From the NCBI RefSeq assembly GCF_031877795.1, contig NC_133971.1:92696154-92760153 (forward strand): DNA of 64,000 nucleotides, read 5' to 3'. Below, piece after piece: positions 46,601-58,600 of this stretch (its first letter is position 1; every line of letters starts with the position of its first letter). Source of the stretch: Strix aluco (taxonomy: Eukaryota; Chordata; Aves; Strigiformes; Strigidae). A program made the translations under genes and the position numbers. Under the pieces are notes generated by a model, which had not been told where the DNA came from, did no database searches, and saw nothing but the letters and a program-made list of their open reading frames with translations.

Positions 46601-49600
46601 CCCTGTATTTATAGCTGTGTGGGTTGAATTCAGACACTCTTCCCTCCAGAGTGGGTAGCGGCATGTGCTCAGGGCAGCGCACTGCTCTGCACAGGATGCA
46701 AGGCAACAGAGTCATGGCTGGAGGATGCAGTCTCCCCCCTATGTATTTTTAAGTAATGGAGCACATTAATACCATAGAAAAAGGATTGTGCACGCAGGCA
46801 ATAGCAGAGGCTGGCTTGCAGCTTTCTGGTACATACACATCCATTTTTGATCAGAATTTCTGCAGAAAGGAAGCTTTTACTTCTGTTTTTAATGACCATT
46901 AATTCTATAAGGCCTCCCTTTTCTTTAACTTTTGAATTTACTGGAGAAAGATGCTCCATCCTATTAACCCAAGACATACCCAGATGGACTGCCAAGATGC
47001 AAGTTTCGCTCACCTGTCTTAAAAAAGCACACACTGGCAAACAAAATTCTGTTGAAAACTGTACTTGTCATCTCACTTTTCTGTACACAGTCAGGGATGT
47101 GTATGCTACCCTCAGCATCAAAAGGTCACATTCCTAATTTGTACCACTTAACCTGGAGAGAAACTCCACCAAAAAAATCAAACAAAGATAACAGAACATA
47201 TAGAAACAGCCCTGCAGTATCATCCCAACTGCTAACGCACAGAAGAAGAAATTAATGAGAAAAAATATAAGTATCTCTCTGGTTTAGAGGGGGCAAGGTA
47301 ATGAAATGTGCCTTGCAGTCTGCAAGACATGGTAAACACAGTCCTAGAAATGCTCTCTGCCCTGCTATTTGGCTGTCAGTGGACAGGCACTTCAGCCCAA
47401 GATGCAGCTTGAGAAATCCAAGAGCCATTCTGCTGAACCAGTGTTTGCCTCTAACATTCTTGTCAAGGTCAATCAATCCAGCTGGACCGCTTTAAGCAGA
47501 GGACCAAATCAGAAATCCCAATAAAGCACTGCTATTTCCCATTTCCACTCTTCAATACGGAATGACAGGCATGCAGTGACCAAGGTCTCTGCACACAAAA
47601 ATGTGGATATTCCTTGTATAATGAATACCTTAGTTGTACAAAGCACCTACTTTCCCCAGACAACCTCAAACAGGAGTAAAATCTACTGATGCTTTTCTTA
47701 ATTACAGTAGGACCCAGAGGAAGATGATCTCATACCTCTGAAGATCTACCAACATTACCACATGGTAGATTTTTTCTTCTTTTAAACATTCCCTGTGAAT
47801 CTGTAAAGATCAGGGTGAAAGATGATGCAGAGATAGAAATCAGTTTTGCAGGTAGATAGTTCCTGATTTATTTTACTGTCTGCCTCTGAGAACAGAGTTG
47901 ATTCAAAGCAGCCCTGAGAGTAGACGGCCATCAAACATCAGAGGAGTTCCAGCTGGATCCAGTTCTGAGCTCTGAACATTATTATCAGCCCAAACTTAGG
48001 CTAGTGAGGAGGAATTCAGTTCACTGCAGTATAAATAAAGTTTAAAAACCCCAAAAAAAATCAAACCAGCACTTTCCACTTGAGCTGGAAAGACAAGGGA
48101 CTGCCTGAGTAATTCTCATTTCTAGCATGTCTCAAAGAACTGCTGCCTTTACCCCTAAGTAAAATTAGTGGGATTGCTCACTACCTGATCTTAGTTATTT
48201 AAACTACAATGGCAGGGTGATGAACACCACCTTTTCCTGATGGATAGGTTACAACTGTGGTCAGCGCTTCCCAAGAACCTACAAAGTACTTGTAAGGGAC
48301 CCCGAAAGGAAATTGAGAAAAGCTAGCCTGTTTGCAGGAGCTGAGATTTGCTGTGTGCTGCTCTACTTTTCTGTGGCAATGTTTTAGAAGGGTTCACAAA
48401 AACATAAAAGGATAAAAGAATCATGATGCTGGGAATGCTGCTTCTGATCTTCCTCTCCCACCCAGAAGCTAGGAACAAAGTTCATGTTCTTTAAACTCGA
48501 TCCACTAACAGAGTTGCTCAGAGGAGAGTATCAGACAGATAAGAGTCTCAGAGGCTGACTCAGTACTTTGTTAGGCTGGCTGGGCTGTCCTGACAGACAA
48601 ATTCTGGTCACGTTAGACCAAACCCGACAACTCTAAAGGCAGGTGAGCTCTTCTGAGGCTGTACCAGATGTTAGAATTTACCCCAACCTGCTGGGCAGCA
48701 ATTTCTTCTCAGTGGCCCTTTCTGTACAGCTCAATAATAGAACCCAGATGATCTATGCCTGAATCTATATGTAAAATCCATATTTTACATATGGCCTCCA
48801 AGTACACGCACTGTACTTAGCCAATCTGGGAGACTACACTGTGAAAGAGGAAGACGAGAAAAATGCATTCAGTGATTTAAGATCCATTTTCTTGTTAAAG
48901 ATGATGATCGGTTGCTTCCTGGCACTTGGCCGAGAACTTGGCACAAACAGGTTGTGATACTTCCTGGCAGTTGCTCTAGACACTCTGAACAACTCCTTTC
49001 TCAACAGAAACTGCTGACGGCCGCACAACGTCCCCCTGCTCCAGCTACCTACCAAGCCAGGTTGTGCCCAAAGAAGCCAAACATCCATCGCAGAGGATGG
49101 AACAGAACACAGGACCCACCCCCCATTTTCCCAACGATCTGAGCCTTGCTCCTGACTTTCAGGAAGCCATAAAATATTTTTTTTTAAAAGTCCGGAGTGG
49201 ACAGAGCATTAAAATAAAAGCCCATTGATTAAACACTGCTTTAACTGAGGCTTTTAATGAAGAATATTAAACGCCGCTGCGGGTGTAGTGGCGGCCGGGG
49301 AGCGGCAGAGGGCACCCGGAGCCCACGCCAGCGCCCCCAGAGCTGCCACCCACGCCGCGGCTGCCCTCCACGCGCGGCGATTTATCATCCCTTCTGCAGT
49401 GCAGCTGCACAATGTGACCCAAGAACTGGGAGAAAGAAGCGTTACGTTCCGCGTTCAGTGCTGGGCAGGAAGCACTGAAGCAGTCCTTCAAGCAGTCCTT
49501 TCTGCATGGCAGTCAGGTTATGGTGGGCGTTCGCACTACGAAGTTTTCAAATACAATTATATTTGGTTGGTTTTTTTCATGCTTAGCTTCAGCTTGTTGC

Positions 49601-52600
49601 ATTCCAGACATCTCCGACACATCAAACACAGCAAGGCAGTTTATTTTAAAGTCTGACTACTCAGTTATGCACCTTGAAGAATTCCAGTTCAGGGAGAGTG
49701 AAACCATCGTTCTGGCAAAACCTGCCTCTGGTACCCACTGTTACAAGAGATGCCTTCATCATCATGCACAAGTCTTCAGGAAGGACTGGTTTAAGTTTTG
49801 TAATCCTTCAGCAGTGAGAAAAGCCAAAAGAAACTGACTCTGTGCACTTATATTGTTTGTAAAATAATAAAATCAATTAAGCCAAGTTCTGTGGCTAGTT
49901 GTACCAGTAAATTTTGTGTTTAATGCTACAAAGCTATGCACCTATGAAGCTCTAAGTAAAATGAAGATTTAAGCATGCATTAAACACTTCTGCTTTTCTC
50001 TTTGCACTTCTATATTAACAAGAAAATTAGGTGTGTGCAGCTCCGTTAAAGCAATAGTACAGTGTCCCAGGCACATACAAAACAAAACCACCTGACCCTG
50101 TTAAAAACAAAACACAACAACCAAACAAAAAAATCAAAAGTAATCATGCTTTTTGTGTATTCTGCGCCGAAAACTTTAATTCATCCATGCCATAAGCCAA
50201 GAAGGCCAAAGGAGTTCTATTGTTAGCACGTTCAGCTCATTAATCTTAATCCTAGATATAACCATGCAAGATACATTCACATGAATGAATTAAAGTCACT
50301 GCAGGGATTATGACATCAAAAGTGCTGACTCCATTTCAGTTATCCACCAAAATATCAGTGAAGATTTCTGCACCCATCTTAAATAAACACACTTGTTATC
50401 TGCAGCAGTGTCTCAGTTCCTTCTTAAGCAAACATCCTTTTATCGGTCTCACTGACACACAACTTGCCTCACCGGTATCAGGAGGCATACCCAGATGCGA
50501 GTATAACGACTTACTGATGTTTTGACAACAATTGTATTAGTAATAATTCAACTCGGGTAGCCACACTGAGTGATGAGGTCCTGAATTGTTGGTGCAGTAC
50601 ATTAAATGTTGAAACTCTTCTCTGTAAGTACATTCAGGCAGCTCTGTTTGATGATTACATGACTTTTAGCCTTTCTCTAGCATGCATCAGTAAGTGAAAA
50701 GGGTGTGGATTACATGATCACACTTCTCCTGCCTGAGAAAAAGCACTACACTGAACCTTGTGATTTCTCCACTTCATGTAAATCAGAAAAACCACCACAG
50801 CTGGCTCGCTGGAAGTCTGGGATATCCAGTTTCAAACAACTTCACAACCAGGCCACAAAGTGAATGGCAGAGATGATCCATTCTCTCCCTGGGAGGGAGA
50901 GTGAGTTCGCTCCAAGCTGGGCTGATGCAAGAGATAGAGGCTGAAGTGGGCCCACAAACTTTCTGCTTAAATGTGCTTCACAGCAGGAATCAGACAGGTG
51001 ACCTGCCTCAAACCCAAAGCAGCAGGGGAGGTATTTTCCAGGATGGCATCCTAACTATCATGTTCTGTGACAATGCGATTCACAGATTGAACCGAAGTCC
51101 CTGCCTGGCATCAGGAGACAAAAGGGAACACAGTAACTACTGGATGCATTAAGGGAAAAGAGTAGAGACCAGCAGCAAAAAATCTCCAAAGATGTTCTGG
51201 ACTTGAATTTCCTCCATGAACAACCTCCTCCAAGCACCCTTCATCTCTCATTGAAATCTCTGAAGTCAGCAGGAACAGGGAGCAGGAATGTTCGGTAGCT
51301 CTAAAAATAAGTCCACTCCTAAATGCCTCTAAACATAGGTGCACAAGTTTGACAGTCCTGGCCTTCAGCTTTATTTTTATGTCCTAACCCATCAATTAGA
51401 AAATGATAGCACGAGAAGGCTGGACAATGCCTGTCAGGGTTTGTGACAAGCACAAGGAAACTTTAGATGCTCAAGCACAGGGCTGATTCAGGTAAGGGGG
51501 GATATTTGGCAAGCCTGCCTCAAAAAAACCCCTGTTGAGTAACGTCAGACTGATCACAGAAAAAGCAGTGGCAAAACAAGCATTAGCTGCCAGCCTGCCA
51601 TTCGTTACGATGCCCTGCTCTTAGAACCACGCTAAGCAGTTTCTGAGTAAGAAATAGCTTCACATACTCCACACCCTGTGCTTGTACTGGATTAAGTATG
51701 TCAAGTTTTCAAAACAGCACAGTTGTTTGCAATGATCTAGAGTTGCACTAACACACACATGCAAAATCCCTCTTGATTTTAAAATAACAAGCAACAGACC
51801 AAACAGCAATGTGTGCCTGTACTAAACTGTGTTTTGGCAACTCGATCCTTTACTGCTGAGTTAAGCACTTCTTCTAGTGGCTGAAATTTGAAAAAGACAA
51901 GTCCTAAGGTTTATTTGCCAGTGAGAAGCTGGCCTCGCAGGGATTCCCTACTGGGGGCTGCGAAGCACCCCTTGGCAACTCATACAAGGTAGAAACATTT
52001 AACTGCTTAAGGTTTACTGATTCAGTCCTCACATTTCTCCCTGAAGAAGCACCTCTCAGTGTTGAGTCAACACATTTGGTTCAGTTGAAACATGAAGACC
52101 CATCTGGTTACTCTATGAAAGTAAATCTCCAGGTAATTAGACTCTAAACCAGCTGAGAACTGCATGCTTACGTCTTGCTAAGTATGAGGTAATATGAGCT
52201 CGGTAATAGTACATCTGCATGGCTCACAAAGGAAAAGTTTGAGGAGTGCATTTAAAAAACATAAAAACACAGCCCATAACATTTTCAGCAGAGAAGGCAA
52301 ACTTACAATTTGTAGCTGCTGTACCATTTCTTCTCTGTATGCCAGTTCCCGCTTCATCTGATCTTGAAAATTATCTATAAGGGGGAAAAAAAAAAAAAGT
52401 AGATGTGGTAATTAAAGCAGAGACCACACAGCAGAATTCATATAAATCAAATTACATCAAACCCAATCACTACTGAGAAACCGTGAAGCACTACAAAGCC
52501 CTTCACCCAATTAAACACGTGCCTAATAAAAACTTATCTAGTAGGAGACACTACAAAAAACAGAAAAACAGTGGAAAAATTAGATTCAGCTACTTCCCCA

Positions 52601-55600
52601 ATTAGTAAATGTAGGCTGCTAAGTTTCTGTTGCTAGCACTTATTCCCACAGTTATTTTTGTCAATGGACAAGACTCTGCAGTCATTAGTCAAACTTCTAC
52701 CAACACTGAAGAGAAAAGCAAAAACTGTTTTTCTTTGCTTTGGCATAAATATGTTGACATCAATAGTGATGTCCAACATGTGAGAAGAGAAAGCGTTCAA
52801 GGATGCAGCATTTGATTTGTAGTTTCTAACATACTGCTGATGGCTTTGAACAAAAGTCCGACTAACGCTCCATAAACAGTGATCTGGAACTCAGAAGGGA
52901 AAAAGTCTTTGAAAGAGAGATCCTGGAGAGCTGGCTTACAGCACAGACCAGCCTTCCTGCTCCAGTAGCTCCTCCTTCCCCTATTTTCCCCCTCAGTAAC
53001 CATTTCAGACAAAACTTCATTTGGTAGAAGATTAACTCCTGGTCTGTGTTCTGTAACACTGGTGTTGGAGGGTGGGAAAAAGAAAAATATAAACAAAACC
53101 ATTGACAAGAAGCAAATAACTTGGACAGCTGCATGATGACCTGGGTGCAATGATGGATTATTAAATGGAAGAGGAAAGAAAACCCATTCCAACCAATATA
53201 ATTTTGATCTGGGAAATAAGCCTGTCCTGGACCATCGAAGCAGGAAGGTGAATGCCATCAGGAAACACCATGGAGCACTTCAACTCACAGAGCTTGGAGA
53301 AGGCAACTACAAGGCCAAGGCAGCTAAAATGTTTGATTTACAACTAACCAATTAAAAAAGTTGAATAGTCATGCCAGTTGCTGGGATACTAGCCCAGGGC
53401 CCAGGAAGCCTGGGTTCAATAGCTGCTCTACCAGACTCCGTGTGTGTGTCTCTCCATGCCTCCCTTCATCATCACTAAAGCAGGAATAATAGCACTGCTT
53501 CATCTGCCAAGTGCATTGGGAGGATTAATGGATTAAATGACTGTGGGGTACTTCAACAGTACAGTAACGAGAGTCACAGAAATACCTAAATTGCAAGGGA
53601 AAGATTTGAGCCCAGGTGAGAATGAGAAGCTCCTATTAATACTCTGTGTGCTGCCGCAGTGCTGGGAGCTCACCCACTGCCAAACCAGCTGCACACTCTC
53701 ACCACAACCAACACAATGAGCAGCTGTGGCACAAAACAGTGGAGAGGAAAGACGTACCTCGCCTGTGGGGAAACGGGATGTGTCCCCATCAAGTGTGGGC
53801 ACAGGAAGGGGCTGCAAGAAGGTACAAGTGGGCTGAGGTCTGTCCTGCTCTTTCACACAAGAATTTTGCCCTCTCTGAATGATGAGTGAAAGTTATTGTT
53901 TAAAAGGCAAGGAGGCACTTCAGGACAACAAGAAAACAGCAATGAAACAAAGAGTGAGAAAATCTGTCAGGCTGAAACCATCAACAGTTCAGCATGGCCA
54001 TGTAGAAAAGGATGTGAGGACATTACCTTAATGAAGTTCTTCAGATTTCAAGTAAATGCTCATACAATTTTTCAGCCTATTCCCTCTACTCCAACTCAAC
54101 CAGAAAAAGAAGCTGACAGAAATAAAGGTTTGCAACTCCTCTCTTCGTAGCCCCAAAAAAGCTGTGCAGTATAAAAAGGTGCCCGCCTTCTATCTTGGTC
54201 ACTAAAGGCTGATAGAGCTGTGCTAGCTACTACATAAGTCCTCCAGTTTCGCTCCTAGTAGGATATATGGAGAAATTTTCCTTCTTTCAACACTCTCTTC
54301 CCAGCTGCCTCTTCACAGGCTCATCACCTCTCAGAACAAACAGCTCAGAAACCCTGCTCAGTCCTGCACTGCCAATGCCCAAGCTCACCGTGGAAATGGG
54401 GTGTTAACGGTACGGATAGCGTTTTTTCCGGCAGCATTTATCTGGGTCTGAACACTTACAGACAAAGCCATAAGCAATACCCAAGAGAAAAGATATAAAT
54501 ATTTAAATAGTTTCTTAACACAAAATTAAATACTTTAACTATCCAGACTATGTCTCCGCCATTTTATTACCACATTGTTAAATGCAGCAGGACAAAATGC
54601 ATGCCAGCCGACACTAAAGGTACAAACCAGCGGGGAGTTCTGGGAGAACATGCTGTCACCATGCACAGGTGCTCATATTTCTATCAGGACAGCAAATTCT
54701 TTCATTTTCTTCAAGCAATCTGATGTTTTTTATTTTCTTCAAGTTTTATTCTGCAAGTGATCTCTGCATTGAGAGATCTTATCTACAAAGAAAAAATCTT
54801 ACCTGCAGCTTTCAAGTAAAATAGAAATAAAAAAAATAAAGGTGCAAACAGCAGAAGGTCTGCTTTTTTTTTTTTTTTTAATTATCACAGGCTACATTTC
54901 AAGCAGGTCTAGCCACACAGAAGTGAGCAGCATAGTACTGCTGAATGAGCTTGCAAATAAGATCAGTTCTCATTGAACAGTGATTTCCACGAGCAAAAAG
55001 CATGGAAACCAAACACCACGTACAAGACTGCATAGCACTGCTGTGGGTGGCAGTTTGATGCTATTAATCTGTAACACCCCAGATGTGCTCAGTTCCAAAT
55101 GTGAGACCCAAAAAAAGGTGACTTTGGAGTTAACTCCAGGTAACCCAATAGGAACATTTCTAGAGAGACACAGCGTTACCCTCCACATCTCACACACTGC
55201 TTCCCTCCTGGAAGAGGGATGAATTTCTCCTTTTTAAAAAAGCTTGAGAAGACTTGAAAGACAAAAGCTTCTTATTTATCTACAAAGAGTACAAAGCACG
55301 AGCAGAACCACCACCGCCCACCGGAGTGAGAATTACCCTGGCAGTTTGTCCCTGTCCCCAGCAGCTTTAGGGATGGGACAGAGATCCATTCCCCATGGTC
55401 ACTCAGCCTGATGCTGCAGTGAGCTGCACTGGGATGTAAAGCCTGTTACCTGCCTGCTCTTCCCTCCCTCCCACAGCCTCGGATGTCTCCAAGCCATTAC
55501 AAATTCACCAATATAATTTTAACTGTACCTCAACTTCGCTTTAGTTGGATCTCTGAAGACTTCTCTTCCTAGCTCTTCCCTATCCAATACCACCACAAGC

Positions 55601-58600
55601 ACTTAGTAACTTGGGAAGACTGGCAAAACAAATAGTTTCTAATACCTGACTTAAAGCAGCAACCCCGTCTGGCAGCAAGACCCTGAACAGACCTCATCTC
55701 TTTTGCTGAAACACCTACTGCTCTAGAGGGCAAATCACACTTACCTTGGATTTTACACTTATTTGCTTTACAAAGACCCTTTTTCTTGTGTTATTATGTG
55801 TGGAGGAGGGGTTTTTTTGGTAAATCTAAATCTGTAAATAGGTTTTACGGTCACTTGTATATATTGTTTATAGCACACTGTCTGTTTTCTATTTTAATCC
55901 TGAAGAAAATTGACCACTACTTTGTGGTACATTGAAACCACATATTTTTCAAGCGGGCGTACAGAGTCGCCACTTCCTTGGTCGGCCATACGTGTTCTTT
56001 TCTTTTATTTGAATTGTATTTCATGTGGTTTAATTGCAGTGTTTATTTACATGGCAATGACAGAGCATTAATTTTACTGTAGAAGAACAAAAGGATAAAT
56101 GAGTGACCTGAATGGCAAAACTCCAAGATGCCATTTCACCAATACCACACATCAGTGTTTTGATCTATACAAATTATTTGAAAATTACCTCACTCCCAAA
56201 CCCATGTAATGACTGAATTTATGCTGAAGGATGAGGTTATCCTCCTTTCATTAATATCTGTATCACCTCAGGCAGCTCTTCTCCTTTATTTATGAAGCTG
56301 TCTACATCTTTTGATATTTGGGCTAAAGACGGGCTCATTCCCAGAGTCCTCGTACTTCCTTGCTTCCCTGAACTTACTCCATCTGAAGCTACAGAAAGTG
56401 GAAAAATATATTTTCTTTAAATAATAGGAAAATGCTGTCTGGGTTCATACCTTTTCCTGCAATCCAGGGAGGTGCAACATTCCTCAGCTTGCAGCAGTAG
56501 GTTTTGGTTGACTGACTTACCTCAGGGGTACTGGAAATACTATTTTTTGTCCCTGTAGTTCTTATGACGGAACTCAGAGGACTAACAGAACAGACAGTTT
56601 CTGAACTCTACAGGAAACTATGATAAACCAGCACAAGGGCATTTTGTATTGAGTGCTGGACAGGCATTTCAGTCATGCAGGAGTTAAGAGAAGTTAGCAA
56701 ATGGCAGAAGAGCCTGAGAATAAGTCTGGGAAGGTTTTAAGGTATCTATCTTGGCTTGCTGTGAGTCAAGTAACTCTGCAACGCTCTGTCCACGTATAGT
56801 CTCACAGGAAAACAAGGACAAAAAGGGAAAGTTTTAAAAAGCAGAGTTTAAAAAAGAACCCACGACATCAAGATTAGGAAAATACTGAATGGAGATATTG
56901 CCAGACCTCCCTTAGACTGCATGAAGAAGTAAATGGTGGGCTCATGAACTGGGGGACTGTCCGGGCAGGTGGCTGCAGAGCTGTGACAGCCAGGCATGGG
57001 GAAGCCTGTATAACAGACTGATCTCTGCGTGCTGCTGCATTACAGATGGGCAGAGAGCAGTTGGGATGCCCTGATCACTCCAGATCTGTACGCTACATTC
57101 ATTGCACGTTGGAGAGCCCTTACCGTGTCTATTACCTTGCCCCAATATAGGTGGATTTCTCCTGGAAGCACACTTTCCCCTGTCGCTGCCAGTGTAATTC
57201 AAAAGGCCTCAATAGGTCTTTTTCCATATCCTTGTGTATGCAGTTTGACTTTCTGGCAGCTTCACAAAAACCCTACTAAGTGTTCATTTGGTATTCTTTT
57301 ATTTAACACATGCCCAGGACATTCCATCCACCCTGGATAGTAGCACCCTGCTCATCAGCCGTGGTGAAAGGGCCACCCAAATACCCCATCTCAAGAGGAA
57401 AAATTCAAACAGGTCTTGCTACTTCTTAAACACAGTTGAAATCAATACTCCAGCATCAGATAGAACCACCTAAAGATCACTATGAAGTACCCTGTCTTCA
57501 AAAGCCTCCAAGAAGCCGGTTAAAACCACTCACATCTCTGTACCCCAAGAAGCCCCAGACGTGTTTCTGTCCACTCACTGTATGCAATGGTATCAAAACC
57601 AGTAAAATATACACCAAAATAGACATCCAGCTTCAAATTTTCCCTACAAAAGACCTGCTTGGGCAGCCTGCAAAGCCACAGCAGAAGTGCTATCAACCTC
57701 AGCAGAACTAAGCCAAAGATCCTGGCAACACAACTGAGAACATACCTCTTCCATTTTAACAATCTGACAACATCCAACCACCCACAAATAACACCAAAAC
57801 CACAGATATGTGTCTTACTGAAGACTGGGAAAGACGCATTTCCTTTCAACACCTGGAATTCCTGTTCCAGTCTCCTCCGTAAGTCAATCTGTTCAAACAA
57901 AACCTTCTGGAGCTCCTCTAACAAAGAGAAAAGAAAAGTGGTTTGCTAATCTGTATAAATAATTCTTGAAAGAACAGTTGCAGAGCAATTCATTACTATA
58001 AGACAAAATATTTTAGCAGTTATAAAAAAAAAAAAGTGTTGCATAGACCTACAATAGATTTTGTGCAGAAAGCCATGAATATAAATCAATGTAATATATT
58101 ATTTTAAAGTATTATATTACAGTGTCATGTATTGATTGATATATATGCATTAATCTCAATTATATCCACCCAAAGGTCCATATATTATTCATATGTTACT
58201 TGACAAGCTTAAAATATGGTGCAGAACAAAAGTGCCCCCTATTATCCTCATATTCTATTAAAACAAAGAGCAGTTTTATAATGCAAGAGGCCCTTATTTA
58301 TTTTACCTTTCCCCATGTTTTCTACATCCTTCTTCAGAGAATGAGGTGAATTGGTTTCTTGTGTGTGTTCACCTTAAAAAAGCGAAAGGAAAAAGTTATT
58401 TATTTACTGATACTGGTTTTCATCAGTATTGTCCTTACGATGCAACTGCTTCAGAGAATCTGGAGAAAAAAAAAGAGAGAAAAAAAATACGCAGAAAGAG
58501 TAAGATTGAGGTTTACCTACATATCTCTGCGCGCATAGCACAAATGTTTGCAGGATTTGTATTTTCTTACAGTTTAGTAAAATATCTACCTACACCACAG

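Larger units (their letters stand above)
43609..52306. other. Last SKOR2 intron, 8.7 kb
   Basis: Intron free of recognisable CR1. It contains the exon-like segment at 44,366-44,496 and the CpG-rich islet at 49,260-49,480. Other open frames here (for example 44,840-45,274 and 48,834-49,088) are unsupported. Confidence 0.7.
52375..57818. other. SKOR2 intron, 5.4 kb
   Basis: Intron with an A tract near 52,386-52,398, a T tract near 54,866-54,879, a MIR relic near 53.4 kb and a likely conserved noncoding block near 55.8-56.1 kb. Confidence 0.8.
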
